DNA from: Porticoccaceae bacterium
GTDB lineage: Bacteria; Pseudomonadota; Gammaproteobacteria; Pseudomonadales; Porticoccaceae
Assembly (NCBI GenBank): GCA_018664075.1
Contig: JABJOY010000070.1
Span: 53,108 to 117,107 of the forward strand
Direction: 5' to 3'
Length of the DNA: 64,000 bases
In this document: one piece after another, positions 1 to 9,284 of the stretch
Layout: each line of letters opens with the position of its first letter
Position numbering within the stretch: the first letter of the stretch is position 1
Notes under the pieces: generated by a model
Seen by the model: only the letters and a program-made list of their open reading frames with translations
Told to the model about the DNA's origin: nothing
Database searches by the model: none
Translations under genes and position numbers: made by a program

Positions 1-508
1 CCTTGATAGCCGCTCGGCCAAAACCCCAGCCCTCTGGCCATTCTTCAACCATAACGGGATCGCGAACGCCACCAGTGGTGGTAATAATCACTTCCACTAC
101 AGCGTAGCCTTCTTTACCACGGGTCTGTGCCCGGCGAGGATACTGTGGCTGTGGCACATACACAGGGATGTAGTCAGAATCTCGGGCAAAGCCTGAGTTA
201 CCAATGCTGAGGTTACCGCCGGCTCTCGGTGCCGCCATGTTGACAGCATTATCTGGCACTTCGAACTCCAGGTTTTCTTCTGGAATATCTGGTGGAGGTG
301 TCTCAGGATCTTCTGGTTTTTCAACCTCGGAAGATTTGGAGTTCTCGGTCAATTGCCTGTCGACATGGAGGAAATCTGGAATTTTAAACGCTTCTTTTTC
401 ATCCAGATCCTTGTTACCAGAGTCAATTAGCTTGTACATCAAGATAATCAACGCAAAAGTAACAAGAATGCCAAGTGCGGCAGAAGCAGCAACTCTGATT
501 GCAGTCAT
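1..508 (-). CDS. tonB: TonB family energy transducer (partial, C-terminus beyond left edge)
   Basis: About 169 codons are visible from the ATG at 508; the end lies outside the window. The translation starts with a short cytoplasmic tail, then one hydrophobic anchor at about residues 8-28. A charged, proline-containing linker follows (EKPEDPETPPPDIPEE), then the start of a TonB C-terminal domain with YPRRAQTRGKEGYAVVEV and GFGRAAIK. TonB spans the periplasm and passes the energy of the proton gradient, harvested by ExbB/ExbD, to outer-membrane receptors. It is the last visible gene of a minus-strand operon (DUF3450, large ExbB, ExbB, ExbD, TonB), 9 bases after exbD. The order resembles the TonB2 systems of Vibrio, where a TPR protein often follows. 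Confidence 0.9.
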   Translation of the reverse strand, partial: MTAIRVAASAALGILVTFALIILMYKLIDSGNKDLDEKEAFKIPDFLHVDRQLTENSKSSEVEKPEDPETPPPDIPEENLEFEVPDNAVNMAAPRAGGNLSIGNSGFARDSDYIPVYVPQPQYPRRAQTRGKEGYAVVEVIITTTGGVRDPVMVEEWPEGWGFGRAAIK

Positions 509-517
509 CTTATTAAC

Positions 518-922
518 TCAGTCGTTTTCTACAGAAATAGCCACTGGATTAATACCAATATCGCGGGCGATATCAGCTACCTTAGCAACTGTTTCAATGT
601 TTGACTCATTATCGGCCTGGATCACCATGCCGCCCTTTGGATTGTCATTAAATAATCTAGTTAGATTAATTTTTAGTGCGGTAGTTTCAACCCGCTTCTT
701 ATCAATCCAGTATTCATTGTTCTCGCTGATCGCGACCAGAATACCTACCTTCTTATAAGACTGGGCCGTGTTTGCGTCAATCTTGTCAACTTCTACACCC
801 GGCAGCTTGATAAAAGATGCTGTCACAATGAAAAAGATCAGCATGATAAAAACCACATCAAGCATAGGGGTCAGATCGATAGTCTCGCCCTGGGGACTTG
901 CTTTACTTGTTCTGTTACGCAT
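518..922 (-). CDS. exbD: ExbD/TolR-type biopolymer transport protein
   Basis: 134 residues, normal for ExbD. A short cytoplasmic N-terminus leads into a single membrane helix at about residues 18-38 with the conserved LTPMLDVVF segment. Asp22 is the equivalent of the proton-conducting aspartate of ExbD/TolR. The remainder is a periplasmic domain ending in AVSVEND. With ExbB it forms the inner-membrane proton channel that energises TonB. It lies 45 bases after the small exbB and 9 bases before tonB on the same strand. TolR is the alternative family assignment, but the TonB neighbour and the absence of tolA, tolB and pal make ExbD the better call. Confidence 0.92.
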   Translation of the reverse strand: MRNRTSKASPQGETIDLTPMLDVVFIMLIFFIVTASFIKLPGVEVDKIDANTAQSYKKVGILVAISENNEYWIDKKRVETTALKINLTRLFNDNPKGGMVIQADNESNIETVAKVADIARDIGINPVAISVEND

Positions 923-967
923 AGTTCTCTCTCACAGGATGCCCGCCATAAAGCTGGCGGGCTCCAA

Positions 968-1492
968 TTAGTGATCCATGGTCAAATGGTCTTCCAAAAG
1001 GTGCTTTTCGCGCTCTGCATTACGTTCGATGTAGGTCAAACCAAATACACCGGAAAGAGCAGCAACCATTCCTGACATTGTCGGAACAGTTGCCTGAGAA
1101 ACACCACCAGCCATTGCCTTGGCATCACCACCACCAGTAAATGCCATCACATCAAATACTACGATCATCCCGGTCACTGTTCCCAGCAGACCAAACAATG
1201 GAGCCAGAGCTACCAATGTTTTAATCATCATAATATTCTCGTCGATTTTTATACTCACCTCAGAGATCAACTTCTCTCGAATCTGGTGAGCATGTTTGGA
1301 CTTGCGCTCAGAGCGCTGCTCCCAAACATCTAGGGCACCTTGAACATCAAGGACAACACTGGATCGGAGATACCACGCACGTTCGAAGATGAGAGTCCAC
1401 ATAACGAACAGCAGAACGACAATGGCCCAAAGAACCATGCCGCCTGAATCCATAAACTTCCCAACTTCCGCCATCGTATCAACGAAAAACAT
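968..1492 (-). CDS. exbB: ExbB/TolQ/MotA-family proton channel protein (small ExbB)
   Basis: 174 residues with three predicted membrane helices, at about 18-37, 88-110 and 130-155. The middle part carries the family signature APLFGLLGTVTGMI, followed by a Gly/Ala-rich segment (GGGDAKAMAGGVSQA) and a third helix. It is the pentameric partner of ExbD in the TonB motor. One base separates it from the stop of the larger ExbB homologue upstream, so the two are probably translationally coupled. Two ExbB-like proteins in one operon is the hallmark of the TonB2/TtpC arrangement. Confidence 0.92.
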   Translation of the reverse strand: MFFVDTMAEVGKFMDSGGMVLWAIVVLLFVMWTLIFERAWYLRSSVVLDVQGALDVWEQRSERKSKHAHQIREKLISEVSIKIDENIMMIKTLVALAPLFGLLGTVTGMIVVFDVMAFTGGGDAKAMAGGVSQATVPTMSGMVAALSGVFGLTYIERNAEREKHLLEDHLTMDH

Positions 1493-1493
1493 G

Positions 1494-2858
1494 TTATTTA
1501 CCCTCTACGGAACCAGCAACAATGCCCGCGCTCTGCTCTTCCAGAACATGCAGAATGCGTTGTGCTTTACCATTCACCAATGTGTGCATCAGTACGGTAG
1601 GAATAGCTACCACAAGACCCAGTACGGTGGTGATCAGTGCCTGAGAAATACCGCCGGCCATTGCCTTGGGATCACCAGCACCAAACAGAGTAATCATCTG
1701 GAAGGTAATAATCATACCGGTTACTGTACCCAGCAGACCCAACAGAGGCGCTACCATAGAGATAATCTTGAGCAGGTTCAGACCTGATTCAATCTCTGGG
1801 CGTTCCTTGAGTACAGCTTCGTGCAGCTTCAGTTCCAGGGACTCTGGATCCAAACCTGGGTTGTCTGCAGCTACTTTGAGTACGCGACCAAGTGGGTTGT
1901 CACCAGTAGCGGTACCAGACTTAAGCTGTGAAGTAACCTTGCTGGACATGCCCGACAGTACAACAAAGCGCCAGATAGCCAGACCAATTGCGACGGCAAA
2001 TACTGCAGTGATCACATAACCAACGATACCACCAAAGTGCCAGCGCTCTACCAGCGTTGGAGTGTTGATCAGAGCACGCAGCAAGCCGCCACCCAGTGGA
2101 CCAGTAGGATCCAGACCAACTTTAGTGAAACCAGAAGTTGCCTCTTGCAGATCTTCAGCACTGCCTTGATGAGCAGATGGCTGACGTGCTAACTCAGAAA
2201 CCAGACCGTTCTCAGTGCTGTACTCAAGGTACATGCCATCAGACAGCAGGTTATAGGTACCGACACGAACCACTTCCATCTCTTCCTGCTCGCCATTGGC
2301 TCTCAGAACGGTTCTGTTGAACTTAACAATACGGGCACTTTCAACCATCTCGCGCTGCTGCTCATACCACAGCTTCTCGATATCTTCGATTGAAGGCAGA
2401 CGGGTATCACTACTCATTTTTTCAATCAGGCTATCGAGGAACTCAGTACGGCCAGGAATCTGCGCGCTGACAATTGACTGATCAAGATTAGCGCGGATAT
2501 CACCAGCAGCACCAGTGAGGTGACCAAACAATTCTTTCAGTGAACCCAGGCGCTTGTCACGCTGCTCGCGCAGTCCGGCAAGAACCTGATCATTGTCACG
2601 GATAGTTTGCTCGAGACGGTCAGAGCGACGCTCTTCAGCAGCCTTAGTGTTTTGAGCCTGCTTTAACAGCTGAGCCTGCTTGCGCTGGTCGCGTTTAAAG
2701 GCGGCTTCACGGTTGCGGTAGTCAGCGGATTCAGAAAGCTTGGCGCTTTCAATCATTTGCAGAAGCTCGTCGAGAGTCTTTGCATCCTGTGCCAGGGCTG
2801 GAGTGCTAAAAGCAACAGCAGCTACAAAAGCGGCACAAACTTTAACAAATTTATTCAT
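1494..2858 (-). CDS. Large ExbB-like protein with periplasmic coiled-coil domain (TtpC type)
   Basis: 454 residues. A signal peptide (residues 1-23, ending TPALA before QDAK) precedes a long charged coiled-coil region at about 30-250. The MotA/TolQ/ExbB module follows, with helices near 278-300, 366-389 and 407-427 and the signature APLLGLLGTVTGMI. In Vibrio the similar protein TtpC is required for TonB2-dependent uptake, and the periplasmic part is thought to help the motor reach its receptor. It overlaps the upstream DUF3450 gene by 4 bases (ATGA) and is followed after 1 base by the small exbB. The function of the N-terminal domain in this organism is inferred from context only. Confidence 0.85.
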   Translation of the reverse strand: MNKFVKVCAAFVAAVAFSTPALAQDAKTLDELLQMIESAKLSESADYRNREAAFKRDQRKQAQLLKQAQNTKAAEERRSDRLEQTIRDNDQVLAGLREQRDKRLGSLKELFGHLTGAAGDIRANLDQSIVSAQIPGRTEFLDSLIEKMSSDTRLPSIEDIEKLWYEQQREMVESARIVKFNRTVLRANGEQEEMEVVRVGTYNLLSDGMYLEYSTENGLVSELARQPSAHQGSAEDLQEATSGFTKVGLDPTGPLGGGLLRALINTPTLVERWHFGGIVGYVITAVFAVAIGLAIWRFVVLSGMSSKVTSQLKSGTATGDNPLGRVLKVAADNPGLDPESLELKLHEAVLKERPEIESGLNLLKIISMVAPLLGLLGTVTGMIITFQMITLFGAGDPKAMAGGISQALITTVLGLVVAIPTVLMHTLVNGKAQRILHVLEEQSAGIVAGSVEGK

Positions 2859-3637
2859 TGTGCAGTCTCCGGAGCAGTAATTGGCATTTGCATTACATCC
2901 TGAGGCGAAAGCTTCTTCGCGATACGGATGCCCTGATCAACTGGGCGACGGTACTCGGAGCCCAATGTCTCCCAGGAACCAGTCTCTTTGTTCCAAGCGC
3001 CAGTCTGTGATTTATCTTTGGTCTGATACATCAAAGCAACACGGCCGATGCGAAGCATTTCTACTTCAACTTCCGAACCGTTGGCATCAATATCAACCAG
3101 ATCGCGGTAAGACTCCAGCGATGAGCTGTACTCAGATTCAATATCATAGACTTCAAGAATCTGGCGGAACTTCTCAGCGGCAGAGAACTTGGCACTGTCC
3201 ATGTTGACATAGAGGTCAGCAATGGCATTTTCACGCTGCTCTTTCTTGAACGGAATGTCCAGAGCAACGAACTCTTCGAGGCCTTTGAGCATGCTCATCA
3301 TCAGCGGCGAAATGCCACGTTCGATAATAGTAGCGTTCTCAATCGACTCTCTCAGTTCGGCCATCATTTGCTTTTGGCTGGCAATCTGACGCTCTAGCTG
3401 AGAGTTGTACACTCGCAGAGATTCAATTTGCTTATTGACCTGTTTGAATTCTTGCAAAAGACCATCAGTTTGATCAGCAATACGATCAACTTTGGTTTGC
3501 GCGGTTTTAGCGTTCTGGACCTTTACGGCACCAGCTTTGAGTACGTCACTTACTTCTGAAGCCTGAACTGCACTAACAGTCAGACCACTAGCAAGAACGG
3601 CAACAAAGGCCAATACTTTTAGTGGTTGCTTATTCAT
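2855..3637 (-). CDS. DUF3450 family periplasmic coiled-coil protein
   Basis: 260 residues. It has a signal peptide (about residues 1-26), then a coiled coil at about 35-95 (VDRIADQTDGLLQEFKQVNK and onward), then a mixed domain ending with IAKKLSPQDV. DUF3450 proteins are regularly the first gene of TonB-ExbB-ExbD operons in Vibrio, Shewanella and Pseudomonas-like bacteria, and no biochemical function is firmly known. Here it is first in the operon and overlaps the large exbB gene by 4 bases. The 229 bases upstream, before folA, must hold the operon promoter. I saw no convincing Fur box there, so iron regulation cannot be claimed. Confidence 0.85.
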   Translation of the reverse strand: MNKQPLKVLAFVAVLASGLTVSAVQASEVSDVLKAGAVKVQNAKTAQTKVDRIADQTDGLLQEFKQVNKQIESLRVYNSQLERQIASQKQMMAELRESIENATIIERGISPLMMSMLKGLEEFVALDIPFKKEQRENAIADLYVNMDSAKFSAAEKFRQILEVYDIESEYSSSLESYRDLVDIDANGSEVEVEMLRIGRVALMYQTKDKSQTGAWNKETGSWETLGSEYRRPVDQGIRIAKKLSPQDVMQMPITAPETAQ

Positions 3638-3811
3638 AGTTCCCTCAATTTGGGTCTACCGGTTTAATTATGTGTCACTGCCTAAAGTCGACTTATCCAA
3701 CATTTAATATCAGACAAGCTTTGTTTCGGGGCATCTTTGTAACAGTCTCGTGATCAAGAAGCAATTTGGTAGCGGAGAATTCAGCCTTATAAAAGAGAGA
3801 AAATAAACTGT

Positions 3812-3828
3812 TGTTACCTTCAGTAACA
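3812..3828. repeat. Short inverted repeat in the folA-DUF3450 gap
   Basis: TGTTAC, five bases, GTAACA form perfect 6-base arms just after folA. It could be a small protein-binding site or a weak hairpin ending folA transcription. On the minus strand it is followed by only a broken T-rich stretch. Apart from this, the 3638-3866 gap shows no gene. Confidence 0.3.
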
Positions 3829-3866
3829 TCTCAGGCAATGAGCGCTGGATTTATAACTTTTGCCAA

Positions 3867-4364
3867 CTAGGCCCGATCGAGAGTGAGAAACCTGTAGGGA
3901 TGAGTATCGGTTTTCTCTGGCAGCAGCTCATCGACCTGAGTCCAACAGGCTGAATCCACTTCCGGGAAGTAGGCATCACCCTCAACCTCAGCATCGACCT
4001 GAGTGAGATAGAGCCGGTCAGCCACCGGCAATGTCATACGATAAATCTGCTCACCACCAATTACCATAATCTCCTCCGCGCCAGCTGAGGCACATGCCTG
4101 CTCAGCCAGAGTCATAGCGCCCTGCAGGCTGCCAGCAACCTCCACGCCATCTGCTCGCCAATCGGGATCTCTGGTAATAACAATATTGGTTCTGCCAGGC
4201 AGTGGTCGGCCAATACTGTCATAGGTCTTGCGGCCCATCAGAATCGGCTTGCCCATGGTCACGGACTTAAAGTACTTGAGGTCTTCAGGCAGATGCCAGG
4301 GCAACTGATTATCTCGACCAATAACACCATTGCGGCTGACTGCCACTATTAACGAAATTTTCAT
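3867..4364 (-). CDS. folA: Dihydrofolate reductase
   Basis: 165 residues, close to the 159 of E. coli DHFR. It reduces dihydrofolate to tetrahydrofolate with NADPH. The N-terminal strand MKISLIVAVSRNGVIG and the LPWHLPEDLKYFK loop contain Asp28, equivalent to catalytic Asp27 of E. coli. MGRKTYDSIGRPLPGR is the NADPH-binding segment and MVIGGEQIY is the conserved Gly-Gly motif. It lies 3 bases downstream of thyA on the same strand. That pairs thymidylate synthesis, which produces dihydrofolate, with its recycling enzyme. This is the trimethoprim target family; nothing suggests a resistant variant. Confidence 0.97.
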   Translation of the reverse strand: MKISLIVAVSRNGVIGRDNQLPWHLPEDLKYFKSVTMGKPILMGRKTYDSIGRPLPGRTNIVITRDPDWRADGVEVAGSLQGAMTLAEQACASAGAEEIMVIGGEQIYRMTLPVADRLYLTQVDAEVEGDAYFPEVDSACWTQVDELLPEKTDTHPYRFLTLDRA

Positions 4365-4367
4365 TGA

Positions 4368-5273
4368 TTAAACCGCCACTGGTGCAGAGATTGGGTCGTG
4401 GGACTCATAGCCCTGCAACTCAAAATCGTCGTAAACAAAGTCAAACAGATTATCCACCGCCGGGTTTATCACCAGCTGAGGCAGTGGGAAGGTGGTGCGG
4501 GATAACTGCTCTTCCACCTGGTCCATATGATTGCTGTAGAGATGAGCATCACCAAAAGTATGCACAAAGTCGCCGGGCTTAAGGCCGGTCACCTGAGCGA
4601 TCATCAATGTCAGAATGGCATAGGAGGCAATATTAAATGGCACGCCCAGGAACACATCGGCGCTGCGCTGATAGAGCTGGCAGGACAGCCGCCCCTCGGT
4701 CACATAAAACTGAAACAGACTGTGGCAGGGGGGCAGTCCAGACTTGACCATAATAGGGATATCTTTGGGATTCCAGGCCGACACAATCAGACGCCGGGAA
4801 TCGGGGTTGGATTTTATATCGTCCACCAGCTGGGCAAGCTGGTCCACACCTTCGAAATTGCGCCACTGGTGGCCATACACCGGCCCCAAATCCCCATACT
4901 GCTGGGCAAATGCCTGGTCGGTTTTGATGCGCTCGACAAACTCTTTCATACCCGCTTTCCAGGCTTCGGAATACATCGGCAGGTCATCCTCCTGCCCAGT
5001 CTCACGCAGCCAGCTCTGGTAGGGCCAGTCATTCCAGATACCCACACCATTCTCAACCAGATAGCGGATATTGGTATCGCCGCGAATAAACCACAGCAAC
5101 TCATGGAGAATGGATTTTAGATGAACCTTTTTACTGGTCACCAGCGGAAAGCCCTCCGCCAGATCAAAGCGCATCTGGTAGCCAAAAATACTGCGCGTGC
5201 CAGTGCCGGTGCGATCTTCTTTGGCAATACCATGATCACGAATATGACGAACCAAATCTAAATACTGTTTCAT
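4368..5273 (-). CDS. thyA: Thymidylate synthase
   Basis: 301 residues. It methylates dUMP to dTMP using methylene-tetrahydrofolate. [18 protein letters not shown] at the N-terminus and the active-site segment [13 protein letters not shown] with Cys183 are visible, as is the C-terminal [15 protein letters not shown]. It is 37 residues longer than the E. coli enzyme. The extra length is a single insertion around residues 84-121 ([20 protein letters not shown] and following), common in many thyA branches. It is followed by folA after 3 bases and preceded by lgt after 23 bases, so lgt-thyA-folA is probably one operon, as in Pseudomonas. Confidence 0.97.
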   Translation of the reverse strand: MKQYLDLVRHIRDHGIAKEDRTGTGTRSIFGYQMRFDLAEGFPLVTSKKVHLKSILHELLWFIRGDTNIRYLVENGVGIWNDWPYQSWLRETGQEDDLPMYSEAWKAGMKEFVERIKTDQAFAQQYGDLGPVYGHQWRNFEGVDQLAQLVDDIKSNPDSRRLIVSAWNPKDIPIMVKSGLPPCHSLFQFYVTEGRLSCQLYQRSADVFLGVPFNIASYAILTLMIAQVTGLKPGDFVHTFGDAHLYSNHMDQVEEQLSRTTFPLPQLVINPAVDNLFDFVYDDFELQGYESHDPISAPVAV

Positions 5274-5296
5274 TGTCTAATCTCTGTACGCAACTG

Positions 5297-6112
5297 CTAG
5301 TTAGCTTGCGGGCTGGTCTGGCGCAGTACGGTTTTGCGCATAAACCAAAGTCCCAGCAGGATCATGGGAATACACAGGGTCTGACCGCGAGTTATCCAGT
5401 CAAATGACTCAAGCAGGGCGGATTGCCCGGCGAACTGTGCATCTGGCTCGCGAACAAATTCAACCATAAAGCGGAAGACGCCATACAGCACCAGGAACAA
5501 TCCAGTGACCTCGCCATAGAGCCGCGGCTTGCGAGCAAACCAGTTAATAATCAGGAACAACACTAACCCCTCCAGGAATGCTTCGTAGAGCTGCGAAGGA
5601 TGGCGAGGCAGCTGAGTTGGGTCGGAGGGGAACAACATCGCCCAGGGCACATCTGTGGCCCGGCCATAGAGCTCCTGACCTATAAAGTTGCCGATACGGC
5701 CAAAGAACAATCCAGCAGGCACCAGTGGTACAGCAAAATCCGTCAGGGCTAAAAATGACAGTCGATATTTGCGGGCATAGATAAACATGGCAATGGCCAC
5801 GCCAATCAAACCGCCGTGGAACGACATGCCGCCCTCCCAGATACGAAGCAACATGGCCGGATCAGCCAGCCATTTCTCGGTATTGTAGAAAAACATGTAA
5901 CCCAGACGCCCACCCAGAATCACGCCCCAAGCACCATAGACAATTAAATCTTCGACCTGGGTTTTCTTGATCGGAGACCATGGCCTCTGACTATTGCGCA
6001 TGGCCAGAAACCAGGCACCGGCAAAGGCAACCATATACATAATGCCGTACCAATGGATCTGAAGAGGACCCAGGTAAATGGCGACCGGGTCTATATTCGG
6101 GTGCATGATCAT
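5297..6112 (-). CDS. lgt: Prolipoprotein diacylglyceryl transferase
   Basis: 271 residues with about seven membrane helices. It transfers diacylglycerol from phosphatidylglycerol to the lipobox cysteine of prolipoproteins, the first lipoprotein maturation step in the inner membrane. Family motifs are present: HWYGIMYM near the start, GGMSFHGGLIG, the signature GRIGNFIGQELYGR, and HPSQLYEAFLEG. A second in-frame ATG lies two codons downstream. The first is kept because GGAT is placed upstream of it. It is transcribed away from the NRDE gene and leads into thyA. Confidence 0.95.
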   Translation of the reverse strand: MIMHPNIDPVAIYLGPLQIHWYGIMYMVAFAGAWFLAMRNSQRPWSPIKKTQVEDLIVYGAWGVILGGRLGYMFFYNTEKWLADPAMLLRIWEGGMSFHGGLIGVAIAMFIYARKYRLSFLALTDFAVPLVPAGLFFGRIGNFIGQELYGRATDVPWAMLFPSDPTQLPRHPSQLYEAFLEGLVLFLIINWFARKPRLYGEVTGLFLVLYGVFRFMVEFVREPDAQFAGQSALLESFDWITRGQTLCIPMILLGLWFMRKTVLRQTSPQAN

Positions 6113-6216
6113 GAGCGGGTTTATCCGTAGGATTTAATGGCTCGATAATAGCGGGTTCTTCGATTATCTGCCATGGAGGATATCGGCTGTGGCGAGAAAA
6201 AGTTACACTGGCCAGC

Positions 6217-7002
6217 ATGTGCTTACTTGCTATTGCCTTTAATCAACATCCCAACGCGGCTTTAATAGTAGCGTCTAACCGCGATGAGTTTTATGCCCGG
6301 CCCACATTGCCCATGCATTGGTGGCAGGATGCTCCTATTCTGGCCGGCAGAGATCAGCAGGCCAACGGCACCTGGATGGGCCTGTCGCGCAATGGACGTT
6401 TTGCCGCAGTCACCAACTATCGCTATGTGCCGGAGGGGGGCGCAATTGAGACCGCACCATTATCCCGCGGTGATCTGGTCACAGGGTTTTTATCTTCCTC
6501 CCAAAACGCCAGCCAATGGGCCCAAAGCCTTGCTGCTACAGCCAAAGACTTTGGTGGCTTTAATCTGCTGATCTATGACGGCATTGAGCTGGTCTATCTA
6601 AATAATCACAATGATGAGCAGCCTAAAATTTTGCCTCCCGGCCTCTATGCCCTGAGCAATGGCACACTGGACAGCTCCTGGCCAAAAGTTGAGCATGCCC
6701 GCGACCAGATGCGAACCGTAATCGACCAGCCTGAGATGGGTTCAGCCCAGCTCGGGCAAATTATGGCGACATTATCATTAGAAAAAACCTATGCCCCAGA
6801 ATTGCTGCCCAATACCGGAGTACCAGAAGACTGGGAAAAGCTGCTGTCATCGCCCTTTATTGTCGCCGACGGCTATGGCACAAGAGCTTCAGCAGCAGTA
6901 ATTGTCTCATCTGCAGGGGATATTGATGTGGCAGAGCAAAACTACCAGGCTGGGGAGACCCTGGGCGGTCAGACGTTTCGCTTTAACGCCTCTGAACGCT
7001 GA
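6217..7002 (+). CDS. NRDE family protein (TANGO2 / Ser-Thr-rich T10 type)
   Basis: 261 residues. It begins MCLLAIAF with Cys2, and the diagnostic Asn21-Arg22-Asp23-Glu24 follows at residues 21-24 (ASNRDEFYARPT). The N-terminal cysteine and layered-sheet look are reminiscent of Ntn hydrolases. The eukaryotic homologue TANGO2 has been linked to Golgi organisation and heme or lipid handling, but no bacterial reaction is established. Other conserved pieces are GRDQQANGTWMGLSRNGRFA and LSNGTLDSSWPKV. It is divergent from lgt. Its last 34 bases overlap the end of ptsP on the other strand. Confidence 0.85.
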   Translation: MCLLAIAFNQHPNAALIVASNRDEFYARPTLPMHWWQDAPILAGRDQQANGTWMGLSRNGRFAAVTNYRYVPEGGAIETAPLSRGDLVTGFLSSSQNASQWAQSLAATAKDFGGFNLLIYDGIELVYLNNHNDEQPKILPPGLYALSNGTLDSSWPKVEHARDQMRTVIDQPEMGSAQLGQIMATLSLEKTYAPELLPNTGVPEDWEKLLSSPFIVADGYGTRASAAVIVSSAGDIDVAEQNYQAGETLGGQTFRFNASER

Positions 7003-9284
7003 TTAGGTCTGGTGGGGCGGATCAGCTTGGCCACTTCCGGCTGGTGCAGGGAAGCCGAAATAAACTCTGTCACCGAAGCCGCATCAGTCAGCCGCAGAGC
7101 CCGCTTCACCAGCTCTCGAGCCTCCTTGCGAGTAATATTCAGCAGCACCGACTTGACCCGTAGCAAGGTGCTCGCACTCATGGAAAAATTCTCGTAGCCC
7201 AGCCCCAACAGCACCACAGCACTCAGGGGATCACCGGCCATTTCGCCACAGACACTGAGCTGACAATTAACCGACGAGGCCTGCTCATAGATCGCTTTTA
7301 ACGCCCGCAGCACCGCCGGATGCAAGGTGTGATACAGGTCAGCCACCCGAGGATTATTGCGATCTACCGCCAGCAGATACTGAGTCAAATCATTGGTGCC
7401 CACAGACAAGAAGTCCACCCGGCGACCAATTTCCTTGACCTGGTATACAGCAGCAGGCACTTCAATCATAGCCCCCACTGGTGGGCGTTCAATCTCATAG
7501 CCCTCTTCCTGGGTTAGCTCTCGATAAGCCCGGTCAATCAGTTCCAATGCCCGATCCAGCTCAGGCACATTGCTGATCATTGGCAGCATAATACGCAAAT
7601 TATTAGTGCCCTGGCTGGCCCGCAACAGCGCGCGAATCTGTACCAGAAAGATCTCCGGATGATCCAGAGAGATGCGAATTCCACGCCAGCCCAAAAACGG
7701 ATTTTCCTCTTCGATAGGGAAGTAGGGCAGATCCTTATCGCCACCTATATCCAATGTTCTCATGGTCACTGGCCGCGGTGAAAAAGCCACCAACTGCTCT
7801 CGATATATAGCCACCTGCTCGTCTTCCGTGGGGAAACTTGAGCGCAATAAAAAAGGAATCTCGGTACGGAACAGGCCAACGGCTTCGGCACCACTTTTTA
7901 GTGACATCATGGTGTCCTGGCGCAGACCTGTATTGACCCACAGGGAAAAGCGAAAACCATCTGGTGTGATGCAGGGAATATCTCGCAGCTTCTGCAGGTC
8001 TTTATTGAGTATCTTTTCTTCGCGCTGGCGCTGTAAATAGGAGCGCCGCAATGTGCGGGTCGCACTGCTGACCACATCCCCGGTAAATCCATCGACAATC
8101 AATTCCTGACCATCAAGCTCTGCCCAGGGTAAATCAATGGCCCCCATTACTGTGGGAATGCCAAGGGCCCGACCAACAATAGCCATATGTGAGTTGCTGG
8201 ATCCCTTGAGAGAAATAATACCGACCAGCCGATTGACCGGAATATCTGCCAGTGCGGTGGCAGACAAATCCTCACCCACCAGCACCACTCGGCGGGGCAT
8301 GGGCATTTCTTTCTTGTCTCTGCTCTGCAGATAGCCAAGCACACGCTTGCCCAGATCGTTTACATCTGCAGCTCTCTCGCGCAGATAGGGGTCATCCATC
8401 TGGCGGAAGGTCCGCACATGTTTGAGAATCACCGAGCTCCAGGCACTCTGAGCAGTCTGGCCCGCAGTAATTGCCGCGATAACCTCACCACCCAGGGAGC
8501 TGTCATCCAGCATGCGGATATAGACATCAAATAACGCCAGCTCCTCAGAACTGAGCTTATTGACCAGACCATCCCCCAGATCGCGCATATCTTTTTTCGC
8601 CGCCGCCAGCGCCAGACGAAAAGTTTCGACCTCCGCTGCAGGGTTATTGGTAAAGCGCTCAGGCACAGAGGACAGATCGGTGTTGGAGGCAACCAACACT
8701 ACTCGACCGATACCCACCCCAGGAGAGCTTGGAATACCCCGGAAAGTGGCTTCGCGACTTTTACCACGGCCCGCAGACGCGAGCTTGCGCAGGGCCCCAG
8801 TGGCCTCGGCATGGGCAATGGCACCAGATAACTGGGCGCACACAGTGACAACAAAGGCTTCCTCTTCCGTGGCAAAACGCCGCTGAGTCTGCTGCTGTAA
8901 TACCAGTACCCCCAGTACTTTGCGGTGGTGGATAATGGGAACACCCAGGAACGAGTGGAATGGCGACTCACCAGTCTCTTCAAAGTAGGCAAAGTTTGGG
9001 TGCTGGTCTGCATCTTCAAGATTGAGGGGCTCTTCTTTGGCCGCCACCAAACCCACAAGACCTTCACGCATAGCCAGCCGCACCTTGCCAATGGACTCCT
9101 CCCGCAACCCTTTGGTAGCGGTCAGCACATAGCGCTGATCGGTTTCGTCAAACAGATAGACTGAACAGACGCCGGCCTGCATTGCAGCCCGCACTTCGGT
9201 GACGATAATCCTCAGCACCTCAGGCAAGTTCCGGGCGCTATTAACTTCCTGGACTATGGTCCGCAGGGAGCCGAGCATATTCAT
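6969..9284 (-). CDS. ptsP: Phosphoenolpyruvate-protein phosphotransferase PtsP (nitrogen PTS enzyme I)
   Basis: 771 residues. A GAF sensor domain fills about 1-165. A PEP-utiliser N-terminal region follows (from FRGIPSSPGVGIG at about 182), then the mobile phosphohistidine domain with His366 in GSSNSHMAIVGRALGIP. The TIM-barrel domain has MRTLDIGGDKDLPYF and CGEMAGDP. It transfers phosphate from PEP to NPr and on to EIIA-Ntr, a regulatory relay tied to nitrogen, potassium and envelope physiology. Its start shares one base with the rppH stop (TAATG), so rppH-ptsP is a translationally coupled pair as in Pseudomonas and E. coli. Its 3' end overlaps the convergent NRDE gene by 34 bases. Confidence 0.95.
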   Translation of the reverse strand: MNMLGSLRTIVQEVNSARNLPEVLRIIVTEVRAAMQAGVCSVYLFDETDQRYVLTATKGLREESIGKVRLAMREGLVGLVAAKEEPLNLEDADQHPNFAYFEETGESPFHSFLGVPIIHHRKVLGVLVLQQQTQRRFATEEEAFVVTVCAQLSGAIAHAEATGALRKLASAGRGKSREATFRGIPSSPGVGIGRVVLVASNTDLSSVPERFTNNPAAEVETFRLALAAAKKDMRDLGDGLVNKLSSEELALFDVYIRMLDDSSLGGEVIAAITAGQTAQSAWSSVILKHVRTFRQMDDPYLRERAADVNDLGKRVLGYLQSRDKKEMPMPRRVVLVGEDLSATALADIPVNRLVGIISLKGSSNSHMAIVGRALGIPTVMGAIDLPWAELDGQELIVDGFTGDVVSSATRTLRRSYLQRQREEKILNKDLQKLRDIPCITPDGFRFSLWVNTGLRQDTMMSLKSGAEAVGLFRTEIPFLLRSSFPTEDEQVAIYREQLVAFSPRPVTMRTLDIGGDKDLPYFPIEEENPFLGWRGIRISLDHPEIFLVQIRALLRASQGTNNLRIMLPMISNVPELDRALELIDRAYRELTQEEGYEIERPPVGAMIEVPAAVYQVKEIGRRVDFLSVGTNDLTQYLLAVDRNNPRVADLYHTLHPAVLRALKAIYEQASSVNCQLSVCGEMAGDPLSAVVLLGLGYENFSMSASTLLRVKSVLLNITRKEARELVKRALRLTDAASVTEFISASLHQPEVAKLIRPTRPNQRSEALKRNV

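Noticed and set aside
3638..3866. Fur box before the TonB operon
   Set aside because: I looked for the 19-base GATAATGATAATCATTATC-type inverted repeat and saw no acceptable match, so iron control is not claimed.
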